42,811 bases of DNA from JBELHO01 sp042091375 (lineage in GTDB: Bacteria > Pseudomonadota > Gammaproteobacteria > Enterobacterales > Alteromonadaceae): the NCBI GenBank assembly GCA_042091375.1, contig JBELHO010000027.1, positions 1-42,811 of the forward strand, in the 5' to 3' direction. Position numbers and translations under genes: made by a program. The notes beneath the pieces were generated by a model. The model searched no databases and was not told the origin of the DNA. It worked only from the letters and a program-made list of their open reading frames with translations. Below are positions 34,628 to 42,811 of this stretch, one piece after another. Position 1 is the first letter of the stretch. Every line of letters begins with the position of its first letter.

Positions 34628-34835
34628 AATAATTATCTTTATGTTTATAAGGTCGAACCAGTTGTCTATAAGTTAGACCGAGATAGATAAAATTTCAAGC
34701 TTTATTTTGACACCTGTCAGATTGATTTATAGCTCACTTAATAAAAAATACCTTTTAGATGGGATAAACCTTACTCTACAATGAAGATCAACTGAGTAAT
34801 GGCTATTGCGAGATCAATGCAAGTGACAATAAATA

Positions 34836-35318
34836 ATGAGTCAAATCAAAACAAAATTAATTAAACAAGTGATTGGCCATTTGCAAAATGAGCTTTCGGT
34901 ATTAATAAAAGCCGCCAATAATGCCCGTTTAGCTGCGGTTGACGAACAATCAATTGCCGAGACGCAGTACGATACGCTTGCTATTGAGGCCGGCTATTTG
35001 GCTGAAGGTCAAACTCAACGGGTGATCGCATTACAACAAGCGATAAGCCTTTTTCAACAACTGGTGATTAAGCCTCACTATACCAAGATATCATTAGGGG
35101 CGCTGGTGCAACTAGCAGGTGATCAGGACAGTGATAGATGGTATTTCATCGGCCCTGCGGCTGCCGGTTTTCAAAGTAAAATTGCAAATAAAAACATTAC
35201 TTTAGTTACGCCAGGATCGCCACTAGGCAGAGCCTTGTGTGGCAACCAGCAATATGATCAAATAAGCCATAATTCGCCAGTTGGTGTCACTGTTGATGAA
35301 ATTAATGAGATTTTATGA
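34836..35318 (+). CDS. GreA/GreB-like protein
   Basis: 160 residues. The N-terminal half is a coiled-coil hairpin (about 5-75) with acidic residues at the turn (DEQSIAETQYDTLAIE). The C-terminal half has the FKBP-like Gre fold, with VQLAGDQDSDRWYFIGPAAAG, TLVTPGSPLGRALCGNQQYD and a final GVTVDEINEIL. The GreA pattern of SPLGRALLGK is recognisable as SPLGRALCGN. It probably enters the RNA polymerase secondary channel, but whether it stimulates cleavage like GreA, or acts otherwise like DksA or Rnk, cannot be told. It lies alone between divergent fadH and convergent yajR. Confidence 0.8.
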   Translation: MSQIKTKLIKQVIGHLQNELSVLIKAANNARLAAVDEQSIAETQYDTLAIEAGYLAEGQTQRVIALQQAISLFQQLVIKPHYTKISLGALVQLAGDQDSDRWYFIGPAAAGFQSKIANKNITLVTPGSPLGRALCGNQQYDQISHNSPVGVTVDEINEIL

Positions 35319-35323
35319 ATGCC

Positions 35324-35384
35324 TTAGCTGGGCTTTAGCTTAGTGTTAATTGAGTTTTAGCTAGGCATTCACTCGGGTTTAGCT
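35324..35384. repeat. Phased TTAGCT repeats between the Gre-like gene and yajR
   Basis: The hexamer TTAGCT occurs at 35324, 35335, 35357 and 35379, that is at intervals of 11, 22 and 22 bases. Surrounding bases are partly conserved (GTTTTAGCTAGG, GGTTTAGCTAGG). The last copy overlaps the yajR stop codon. Confidence 0.6.
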
Positions 35385-36749
35385 AGGTTTTAATAAAGAC
35401 TTGATCAAAGCGAGATCAGCTAGCTTGTCATCGACTTTTAAATAAGCCGTTGCTTCGTTGTGAACTAAGGTCGCCTCTAACACCCCAGGTAGGGCAATTA
35501 ATTGCTCAGCAACACGTTCAGCTTGTTGTTGGCAGTCAATATTGGTACTAAAACTGTAGTTTTTTGATTTTTTTACCGGCTTCATGCCTATTGCCGCGAT
35601 GTACCAAAGCAAGCCCATAATCGCCATCACTAAAAAGATCATTTGCTCACCTAACTGACTGGCAACCAAACCACCGACTACCCCTCCAGCAAAGGCACCT
35701 AAAAATTGACTGCTTGAATAGATGCCCATCACACTGCCTTTTACCCCAGCCGGCGCAATACGCGACAAAATAGCAGGCATAGTTGCCTCTAAATAATTAA
35801 AGGCAGTAAAAAATAACACAACTAAAATCACTAAAGTGGTAAAACTACTAGGCAAATACCACAGCAAAAATAAACTGCAAGACAACAATAACACCGCGGC
35901 GTTAAACATCCCTTGTTCTTTTTGTTTGCGTATGGCAAAAATCATCAAAGGTACCATTAGCGCCACTGATCCCAACAAGGTGGGTAAGTAGAGCTGCCAG
36001 TGATTTGCAAGAGGCAAACCTGAGGTAACAAATAACTTGGGCAAGGTGATGAAACAAGCCGTCAATGCCATGTGCAGAATAAAAACCCCGATGTTTAAAC
36101 GGCATAATTGCGGTTGCTGTATTAAAGAGCGCAGTTGTGCAGGTAAAGCAACACTGTCGCCTTTTGGTGCTTTGTGAATGGAGTCCGGCACCACAAATTG
36201 GATCATAAATATCGCGGCAACAGTCAGTGCAGCAGTAAACCAAAATAAACCACTGAGACCAAAAGACTCAGTAATAATCGGCCCAAAAACCATAGCCAGA
36301 GCGAATGAAAAGCCAATAAACATGCCAATGGTGGCCATCACTTTTGGCCGTTGCTCTTCTCTACTTAAATCAGCGGCTAATGCTAATACTGCACTGGCAA
36401 TAGCCCCCATGCCTTGCAGAGCTCTACCGGCGACAACGCCGTATACAGTTTCCGATAATGCGGCGACAATACTGCCCAACAAAAACACCAATAAGCCAGC
36501 CAAGATGATAGGTTTACGACCAAATTTATCAGAAAGTATGCCCATGGGGATTTGCAGCAATGCTTGAGTTAAACCATATGCACCTATGGCCAAGCCAACC
36601 CATATTGGGCTAAAGCCTATTAGAGTTTCACCGTAAATAGCAAATACAGGTAAGATCATAAACAGGCCAAGCATGCGTAAACCAAACACCGCAGCTAAAG
36701 AGATGGCGGCTTTCTTTTCAATATTATTTAAACCTGAATAACTCGTCAT
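35379..36749 (-). CDS. yajR: YajR-like MFS transporter with C-terminal YAM domain
   Basis: 456 residues: twelve transmembrane helices with the MFS motif A as GILSDKFGRKPII after helix 2, then a cytoplasmic ferredoxin-like domain at about 395-456 (RVAEQLIALPGVLEATLVHN). This combination of MFS and C-terminal YAM domain is that of E. coli YajR, whose substrate is not known. It is divergent from uvrA, a pairing often found together with ssb in Alteromonadales. Confidence 0.9.
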   Translation of the reverse strand: MTSYSGLNNIEKKAAISLAAVFGLRMLGLFMILPVFAIYGETLIGFSPIWVGLAIGAYGLTQALLQIPMGILSDKFGRKPIILAGLLVFLLGSIVAALSETVYGVVAGRALQGMGAIASAVLALAADLSREEQRPKVMATIGMFIGFSFALAMVFGPIITESFGLSGLFWFTAALTVAAIFMIQFVVPDSIHKAPKGDSVALPAQLRSLIQQPQLCRLNIGVFILHMALTACFITLPKLFVTSGLPLANHWQLYLPTLLGSVALMVPLMIFAIRKQKEQGMFNAAVLLLSCSLFLLWYLPSSFTTLVILVVLFFTAFNYLEATMPAILSRIAPAGVKGSVMGIYSSSQFLGAFAGGVVGGLVASQLGEQMIFLVMAIMGLLWYIAAIGMKPVKKSKNYSFSTNIDCQQQAERVAEQLIALPGVLEATLVHNEATAYLKVDDKLADLALIKSLLKPS

Positions 36750-36911
36750 AGATAAATGTTACCAAGTGGGCAATGCGTCGATAAAAAATTCGCGGTTATA
36801 ATATCACGCCATTGCCCCGAACAAAATCACAGATTAATAGCAATAATTTATACTGAAAATAATTGTAGAATTATGCAATAATACTCGGCTAACCATTAGC
36901 ACGATGACAAT

Positions 36912-39743
36912 ATGAGCAAAATAGAAGTTAGGGGTGCGAGAACCCACAATCTGAAAAATATCAGTGTCGATATTCCAAGGGATAAATTAGTGGTGATCAC
37001 TGGTTTGTCGGGCTCGGGGAAATCTTCTTTAGCCTTTGATACCCTTTATGCTGAAGGGCAACGTCGTTATGTTGAATCGCTATCTGCCTACGCTAGACAA
37101 TTTCTATCTCTGATGGAAAAGCCTGATGTTGATCACATTGAAGGCTTGTCTCCAGCTATTTCTATCGAACAGAAGTCTACCTCTCATAATCCCCGTTCTA
37201 CGGTGGGCACCATTACTGAAATTTATGATTATTTACGATTGCTCTATGCCCGAGTTGGCGAGCCTAGATGTCCTGTTCATCACCAACCTCTGGCAGCACA
37301 AACCGTGTCGCAAATGGTTGATAGGGTTTTAGAGTTAGATGAAGGCACTAAGGTGATGGTGCTTGCTCCGGTTGTACAGGAGCGCAAGGGGGAGCATGTC
37401 AAGTTACTCGATAACCTTGCTGCACAAGGTTATATTCGCGCCCGTATCGATGGTGAGGTCTGTGATTTATCACAACCCCCTGCTCTGGAATTGCAAAAAA
37501 AGCACACTATCGAGGTGGTAGTTGACCGTTTAAAAGTACGCGACGATATTCAACTGCGACTGTCTGAATCATTTGAAACCGCATTGACCTTAACTTCTGG
37601 CACCGCCACCGTGGCCTTTATGGATGACCCCGATCGCGAACCATTGGTTTTTTCCGCTAATTTTGCCTGCCCACATTGTGGCTATAGTATGCAAGAGCTA
37701 GAGCCTAGATTATTTTCCTTTAACAACCCAGCAGGTGCATGTAAGACCTGTGATGGTCTGGGTATTCAACAGTTTTTTGATCCCAGTCGGATCATTTCTA
37801 ATGATGAATTAAGCCTTGCTGGCGGCGCTATTCGAGGTTGGGATAAACGCAATTTCTATTATTTTCAAATGTTGCAAGCCATTGCCGACTTTTATGGCTT
37901 TGCCGTTGATAAACCCTATAACCAATTAGATGAAGATACTAAGCAAATTATTCTGTACGGCAGTGGCAAGCAAGAAATTGAATTCAAATATATGAATGAC
38001 CGCGGCGATGTGGTTGTGCGCAAACATCCGTTTGAAGGCATTATCAATAATATGCAACGCCGCTATAAAGAAACCGAGTCAAATGCAGTCAGAGAAGAGT
38101 TGTCTAAATATTTGAACAGCCAGCCTTGTCCGGATTGTAACGGTTCGCGTTTGCGCTTAGAAGCGCGCAACGTGTTTGTAAAAAATAGGCCGCTGCACCA
38201 TATCACCGAGTTGTCTATTGCCGATGCCCTGCGTTTTTTTCAAACACTTAAGCTGCAGGGTCAGCAGGAAAAAATTGCTGAAAAAATCCTTAAAGAAGTC
38301 AATGAGCGCCTTGGCTTTTTGGTGAATGTCGGGTTGAATTATCTCAACTTATCTCGCGCTGCTGGTACCTTATCTGGTGGTGAAGCTCAGCGCATTCGCC
38401 TAGCCAGTCAAATAGGGGCTGGCTTAGTTGGGGTCATGTATGTACTAGATGAGCCATCAATTGGCTTACATCAGCGCGACAATGAACGCTTGTTAAAAAC
38501 CCTGATCCATTTACGCGATTTAGGCAATACCGTTATCGTTGTTGAACACGACGAAGACGCGATCCGCGCTGCCGATTTTGTTATCGATATTGGTCCCGGT
38601 GCTGGGGTGCACGGTGGTCAGATAATTGCCCAAGGCAATGTCAATGATATATTAAAATGTAAGGACTCACTTACTGGAAAATACCTTTCAGGAAAAGAAA
38701 GTATCACCTTACCTAAACGGCGTACTCCCTTTGATAAAAACAATGTAGTTAAGCTGCTTGGCGCATCCGGTAACAACCTTAAAAATGTTGACTTAATTAT
38801 TCCAAACGGATTAATGACCTGTGTTACCGGCGTTTCTGGTTCAGGAAAATCAACCTTAATTAACGACACCTTGTACAAACTTGCTCATATTGAGTTAAAC
38901 GGTGCGACTACACAAGAGCCAGCGCCTTATGAAAAAATTGAAGGGTTAGCCTTACTCGATAAAGTCATTGATATTGATCAAAGCCCGATAGGCAGAACGC
39001 CACGATCAAACCCCGCAACCTACACAGGTATTTTTACTAATATTCGCGATATTTTTGCTGGTACACAAGAAGCCCGATCACGTGGTTATAAACCCGGCCG
39101 TTTCTCTTTTAACGTTAAGGGGGGGCGATGTGAAGCTTGTCAGGGTGATGGCTTAATTAAAGTGGAAATGCATTTTTTACCGGATGTCTATGTGCCCTGT
39201 GATGTATGTCATGGCAAACGCTATAATCGCGAAACCTTAGAAGTAAAATACAAAGGCAAGAATATCCATGAAGTCCTTGATATGACCATTGAAGACGGTT
39301 TTGAGTTTTTCAGTGCCATTCCGGCGGTAAAACGCAAATTACAGACCTTATTGGATGTGGGGCTTGGCTATATAAAGCTAGGCCAGTCAGCGACTACGCT
39401 ATCAGGTGGCGAAGCCCAGCGAGTTAAATTGTCGAAAGAGTTATCGAAACGCGATACCGGAAAAACCTTATACATATTAGACGAACCAACCACAGGCTTA
39501 CATTTTCACGACATCAAACAATTATTACAAGTCATTCACCGTTTGCGTGATCACGGCAATACAGTAGTAGTTATTGAACACAACTTAGACGTGATCAAAA
39601 CCGCCGATTGGATTGTTGATCTCGGCCCTGAAGGTGGTTCTGGCGGTGGGCAAATACTGGTCACTGGTACCCCTGAGCAAGTCGCTGAACATGACAACTC
39701 TCATACTGCCAGATTTTTAAAGCCGCTATTAGCGCGAAGTTAG
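36912..39743 (+). CDS. uvrA: UvrABC excinuclease subunit A
   Basis: 943 residues, standard UvrA length. Walker A motifs are GLSGSGKS at 31-38 and GVSGSGKS in the second half; two LSGGEAQR ABC signatures are present. Zinc modules appear as CPHCGYSM/CKTCDG and CEACQGDG/CDVCHGKRY. The ATPase dimer finds bulky DNA lesions and loads UvrB. It is divergent from yajR. I looked for a LexA box (CTGT-N8-ACAG) in the 162-base spacer and found none, so SOS control is not shown. Confidence 0.99.
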   Translation: MSKIEVRGARTHNLKNISVDIPRDKLVVITGLSGSGKSSLAFDTLYAEGQRRYVESLSAYARQFLSLMEKPDVDHIEGLSPAISIEQKSTSHNPRSTVGTITEIYDYLRLLYARVGEPRCPVHHQPLAAQTVSQMVDRVLELDEGTKVMVLAPVVQERKGEHVKLLDNLAAQGYIRARIDGEVCDLSQPPALELQKKHTIEVVVDRLKVRDDIQLRLSESFETALTLTSGTATVAFMDDPDREPLVFSANFACPHCGYSMQELEPRLFSFNNPAGACKTCDGLGIQQFFDPSRIISNDELSLAGGAIRGWDKRNFYYFQMLQAIADFYGFAVDKPYNQLDEDTKQIILYGSGKQEIEFKYMNDRGDVVVRKHPFEGIINNMQRRYKETESNAVREELSKYLNSQPCPDCNGSRLRLEARNVFVKNRPLHHITELSIADALRFFQTLKLQGQQEKIAEKILKEVNERLGFLVNVGLNYLNLSRAAGTLSGGEAQRIRLASQIGAGLVGVMYVLDEPSIGLHQRDNERLLKTLIHLRDLGNTVIVVEHDEDAIRAADFVIDIGPGAGVHGGQIIAQGNVNDILKCKDSLTGKYLSGKESITLPKRRTPFDKNNVVKLLGASGNNLKNVDLIIPNGLMTCVTGVSGSGKSTLINDTLYKLAHIELNGATTQEPAPYEKIEGLALLDKVIDIDQSPIGRTPRSNPATYTGIFTNIRDIFAGTQEARSRGYKPGRFSFNVKGGRCEACQGDGLIKVEMHFLPDVYVPCDVCHGKRYNRETLEVKYKGKNIHEVLDMTIEDGFEFFSAIPAVKRKLQTLLDVGLGYIKLGQSATTLSGGEAQRVKLSKELSKRDTGKTLYILDEPTTGLHFHDIKQLLQVIHRLRDHGNTVVVIEHNLDVIKTADWIVDLGPEGGSGGGQILVTGTPEQVAEHDNSHTARFLKPLLARS

Positions 39744-39881
39744 TCTAGTAGATAGCCGTTTTAGTTTTTTCACAACAGTTAACTGAAGCGGCAAATACAC
39801 CATTTAATCTACTAATACCACTAGCTTACTCACCTAAGGTAAGGTTATGATAATGTCCCCTATTTATCATGCATTACGGTT

Positions 39882-40532
39882 ATGACACAGTTTACTTCAA
39901 CAACTCAAAACGCCCTTATCTACTTACTCGCTTTTTGCAGTGGTTTTTCTATTATGGGCATAGAACTCTTAGGTGGTCGAATTTTAGCGCCATTCTTTGG
40001 CAGTAGCGTGCACATTTGGGGCAGTATTATCACTGTCTTTATGCTGAGTTTGTCTTTCGGCTACTTGATCGGTGGCAAGCTTTCCACTCAAAATGCCTCA
40101 ATAACTCGCTATGGTATGATATTTCTTATCGCCGGTGTGATGGTTCTACCTGTCGGCTTGTGGTCAACTGAGATCATGGAGCCAATTTTCCTCACAATAG
40201 AGGACAGTCGTTATGGATCATTACTCGCCTCTATGGCGTTGTTTTTTATACCAACTATTATTCTTGGAATGATCTCACCTTATTCAGTTAGGTTGTTAGT
40301 CGATGACAAAGAAAAAAGTGGCCAAGTCGCTGGTAAATTATATTTTTGTTCGACCCTAGGCAGTGCTTTGGGGACCATTATTACTTCGTTTTATTTTGTC
40401 ATGCTATTTGAAGTTAACACCATTATTTACAGTTACAGCACGGCTTTAATATTGCTCGGTATATTAGCTATTGGTTTTGCCAAACTACACAACAAATCAT
40501 CTAGTGCGGTTATGGAGGCGGCTCATGAATAA
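39882..40532 (+). CDS. Integral membrane half of a spermidine-synthase-like pair
   Basis: 216 residues with about six hydrophobic helices and the early motif GIELLGGRILAPFFGSSVHIWG. That motif is characteristic of the membrane part in the so-called fused MFS/spermidine synthase proteins. Here the protein stops after the membrane part, and the SAM-binding part is a separate overlapping gene (8-base overlap). Start ATG at 39882. It is likely a membrane partner of that enzyme; transport activity is not shown. Confidence 0.8.
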   Translation: MTQFTSTTQNALIYLLAFCSGFSIMGIELLGGRILAPFFGSSVHIWGSIITVFMLSLSFGYLIGGKLSTQNASITRYGMIFLIAGVMVLPVGLWSTEIMEPIFLTIEDSRYGSLLASMALFFIPTIILGMISPYSVRLLVDDKEKSGQVAGKLYFCSTLGSALGTIITSFYFVMLFEVNTIIYSYSTALILLGILAIGFAKLHNKSSSAVMEAAHE

Positions 40533-41417
40533 TTGGATTAAATTTATCAGCTTAATTGGTTTATGTATGGTAAGTGTCTTATCCCATTTGAGCTATGCAG
40601 AAGTTATCCACAAAGAGCGTTCGTTATACCGCAATATACTGGTTGAAGATAACGATGATCTGCGCTGTTTGCGATTTAATGTCAAAACCAGTAAGAGCAA
40701 TCAAAGTTGTTACGATAAAACCGATCCGCAACGATTAGTTTTTAACTACACTAAATTGCTTTTTTCAGGATTATTACTCAATGATGCTCCGCAAAACATA
40801 CTGATCATTGGTCTGGGTGGCGGCACTATGTCAAATACCTTGCACCAATTATACCCAAATGCACAAATCACCAATGTAGAAATTGATCCTTCAGTGATCA
40901 ATGTTGCGCGTAAATATTTTAATTTTATTGAAAACGATAAGATCACCAGTGTGGTGCAAGATGGCAGAATATTTGTCAAACGAGCAGGGCTAAAAAAACA
41001 ACAATACGACTGGATCATTCTTGATGCCTTTAACGGTGATTACATCCCCGAACATTTATTGACCAAAGAGTTTTTGCAGGAAACTAAACAATTGCTCTCT
41101 AATGATGGCGTACTGTCAGCCAATACTTTTTCCGTCAGTGATTTATACAACTATGAATCGGCTACCTATCAAGCGGTATTCGGTGATTTCTACAATGTAA
41201 AAAATACAAGAAAAAGCAATCGCATCATACTCGTTAGCCAGAGACCTTTGCCAACAACAGCGCTATTAGACAAAAGAGCCAAGGCATTAGACAAGCAACT
41301 CAAGCCATTTGGTGTTGATATAAAAGAAATAATTAATTACATGACGTCAACAGCACAACGACGAGATTGGCCAGCGGATACTAAACTATTAACCGATCAA
41401 TTCTCACCGGCCAATTT
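40525..41417 (+). CDS. Spermidine/spermine-synthase-like enzyme, C terminus lost in gap
   Basis: 298 residues visible before the N run. The ATG at 40525 has GGAGG ahead and overlaps the previous gene by 8 bases; the frame is open upstream but those codons are inside the neighbour. It opens with a hydrophobic, signal-peptide-like segment (WIKFISLIGLCMVSVLSHLS then YA). The SAM site is ILIIGLGGGTMSN, then VEIDPSVINVARKYF and VQDGRIFV; YDWIILDAFNGDYIPEHL is the spermidine-synthase-type block. Whether it makes polyamines is uncertain, since many membrane-linked members have unknown substrates. The stop codon lies in or after the gap. Confidence 0.82.
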
Positions 41418-41517
41418 NNNNNNNNNNNNNNNNNNNNNNNNNNNNNNNNNNNNNNNNNNNNNNNNNNNNNNNNNNNNNNNNNNNNNNNNNNNNNNNNNNN
41501 NNNNNNNNNNNNNNNNN
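41418..41517. other. Scaffold gap (100 N)
   Basis: Exactly 100 N, so of nominal size. It cuts the spermidine-synthase-like gene and is bordered on the right by a tandem repeat that probably broke the assembly. Confidence 0.98.
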
Positions 41518-41573
41518 GACTAGTGCTTTAGTAGACTAGTGCTTTAGTAGACTAGTGCTTTAGTCGACTAGTG
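41518..41573. repeat. 16-bp tandem repeat at the gap edge
   Basis: GACTAGTGCTTTAGTA occurs twice, then once with a final C instead of A (41550-41565), then as an 8-base partial copy. The array starts at the gap, so its real copy number is unknown and more copies may lie in it. Confidence 0.9.
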
Positions 41574-41626
41574 ATAAACATGCACATATCACAACGCGCT
41601 TTTGCAGATCGCCACTACCACACTTT

Positions 41627-42538
41627 TTAGTCTTTAGTATTGGTTTTTTTTAAAGACAAAGTACTGGCCTTGTGTTTTTTTACGTTAATACGCAGCTTAT
41701 TGTTGACTGTTTTTTGCTGTTTGCTATTAGCCTGTTTTGCTATTCTTTGTGAGGCAATGGTATGGTTATCAGCAGAATTTAATGGGGTTTGTTGCTTAAC
41801 ATCAATTGCTGTCTTTGATGAATGACTTACCGCTTGGTTTATTTCAACCATTTCATCAGCATTCAGGTCACGCCATTGTCCGGGTTTGAGTTTGCCTAAC
41901 TCAACACTCATGATCCGTGATCGCTTTAATTTGAGCACCTGATAATCTAGATATTCACACATCCGGCGTATCTGCCGATTGAGACCTTGGGTTAATATAA
42001 TAGTAAATACAAATCGACTTTGTGGTTTGACAATACAAGGTTTAGTAATGGTTCCCAAAATTGGCACGCCGCGTGACATACGCTGCACGAAACGCTCACT
42101 AATAGGCTTATCAACCGTGACTATATACTCTTTGTCATGAGCGTTTTCGGCTCTGAGTATTTTATTGACTATATCACCATCACTGGTGAGAAAGATCAAA
42201 CCTTCTGACGGTTTGTCTAAGCGACCAATGGGAAAAATACGCTCTCTGTGGCCAATGGCATCAATGATGTTACCTTTGACGTGCCGTTCCGTTGTGCAAG
42301 TAATACCAATAGGTTTGTTATAGGCAATATAAACCCGATCAGACTTATTGTCAGGCATAGCGCCAATGCGTTTACCATCGACAAAAACCGTATCACCGGC
42401 AAGCACTTTAGTGCCTAATTCAGGGACTTTGCCATTAATCGTCACGCGATTGGACGAGATCAATTTATCAGCCTCACGACGAGAGCAATAGCCCGATTCA
42501 CTGATAAATTTATTCAGCCTTTTTTCTGAAGAACCCAC
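41627..42538 (-). CDS. rluF: 23S rRNA pseudouridine synthase RluF
   Basis: 303 residues. An S4 RNA-binding domain (about 5-60: RLNKFISESGYCSRREADKLI) precedes an RsuA-type catalytic domain with GRLDKPSEGL, in which Asp108 is the nucleophile. HDKEYIVTVDKP and LNRQIRRMCEYLDYQVLKLKR are RluF/RluB-type blocks. It most likely converts U2604 of 23S rRNA. The last 70 residues are low-complexity and lysine-rich, beyond the catalytic domain. The start codon is the ATG at 42536-42538. Confidence 0.9.
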   Translation of the reverse strand: MGSSEKRLNKFISESGYCSRREADKLISSNRVTINGKVPELGTKVLAGDTVFVDGKRIGAMPDNKSDRVYIAYNKPIGITCTTERHVKGNIIDAIGHRERIFPIGRLDKPSEGLIFLTSDGDIVNKILRAENAHDKEYIVTVDKPISERFVQRMSRGVPILGTITKPCIVKPQSRFVFTIILTQGLNRQIRRMCEYLDYQVLKLKRSRIMSVELGKLKPGQWRDLNADEMVEINQAVSHSSKTAIDVKQQTPLNSADNHTIASQRIAKQANSKQQKTVNNKLRINVKKHKASTLSLKKTNTKD

Positions 42539-42659
42539 AACGACCTATCTACAATTAAATGTCAGCGAGTATTTTAACTAAATTTTTTAACACTGTATTG
42601 TTTTTGTGGTGATCACAGGTAAATTAACACAGACACCTAGAATAATTACCAGATAGAAA

Positions 42660-42691
42660 ACGCCGATAGCTTAAGCTAAAGGCTTTGGCGT
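42660..42691. repeat. Short hairpin in the right-end spacer
   Basis: ACGCC and GGCGT flank an internal AGCTTAAGCT palindrome; on the minus strand TTTT follows, so a weak terminator for a gene beyond the edge is possible. The last bases, AAAAAGCCCGACTC, look like the left arm of another terminator cut by the window end. No gene is visible between 42539 and 42811. Confidence 0.3.
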
Positions 42692-42811
42692 GCATCTGAT
42701 TTATATACCTTCACATGGGCTTGTCGCAACATAAGCACACTTTTCACAACACACAATGGCATTGGCGCTATTGCCTTTTTTCACTCTTGCACAAAGCAAA
42801 AAGCCCGACTC

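Noticed and set aside
36750..36911. Possible LexA box upstream of uvrA
   Set aside because: CTGAAAATAATTGTAG has only a partial match to CTGT-N8-ACAG; the second half-site is wrong. The ssb upstream region also lacks one.
39755..39792. 12-bp hairpin with two G-U pairs after uvrA
   Set aside because: No T run on either strand after the stem, so I do not call it a terminator.
1..42811. tRNA genes, rRNA genes, CRISPR arrays, insertion sequences and phage genes
   Set aside because: I looked for cloverleaf-like ends, regular spaced repeats, transposase motifs and integrases, and found none I could support.

Overview
The window reads as chromosomal DNA of a marine gammaproteobacterium of the order Alteromonadales, most like Colwelliaceae (Thalassotalea or Colwellia type). 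This is inferred from visibly AT-rich DNA, core proteins of typical gammaproteobacterial length, and neighbour pairs such as rplM-rpsI, zur next to dusA, metE/metR, dnaB-alr and ssb/yajR/uvrA. Two runs of exactly 100 N (23590-23689 and 41418-41517) show that this is a draft scaffold with gaps of unknown true size.

Layout. 1-3850: ribosomal proteins S9 and L13 (rpsI partial), dusA, divergent zur, and a CheX-like chemotaxis phosphatase. 3876-7128: metE and its divergent activator metR, with four tandem MetJ boxes and a MetR site between them. 7456-15668: housekeeping genes, namely an M17 aminopeptidase, alr, dnaB, tyrS, an M23 peptidoglycan hydrolase and anmK. The last two share cell-wall turnover and recycling.

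15700-25000 is accessory in character. It holds a 63-residue orphan protein, a membrane acyltransferase divergent from a membrane-bound LytTR regulator, a broken gene, a three-gene AAA+ ATPase / metallopeptidase-VWA / ankyrin module, a MerR regulator with a textbook metal-type promoter but interrupted by a gap, and a lone PEP-CTERM protein.

25450-39743 has ssb at one end and yajR-uvrA at the other, genes often adjacent in relatives. Between them lie a thioesterase, a 2-oxoglutarate oxygenase plus exported amidohydrolase pair, pssA, a chemoreceptor, fadH and a Gre-like factor. The right end carries a split membrane/spermidine-synthase-like pair, a 16-bp tandem repeat beside the second gap, and rluF.

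The best candidate for an undescribed system is 18796-23005. A MoxR-like ATPase is transcribed divergently from a protein that joins an HExxH metallopeptidase-like domain to a VWA domain, and that gene overlaps an ankyrin-repeat gene. The domain classes are known; the function of this three-part set cannot be read from sequence.
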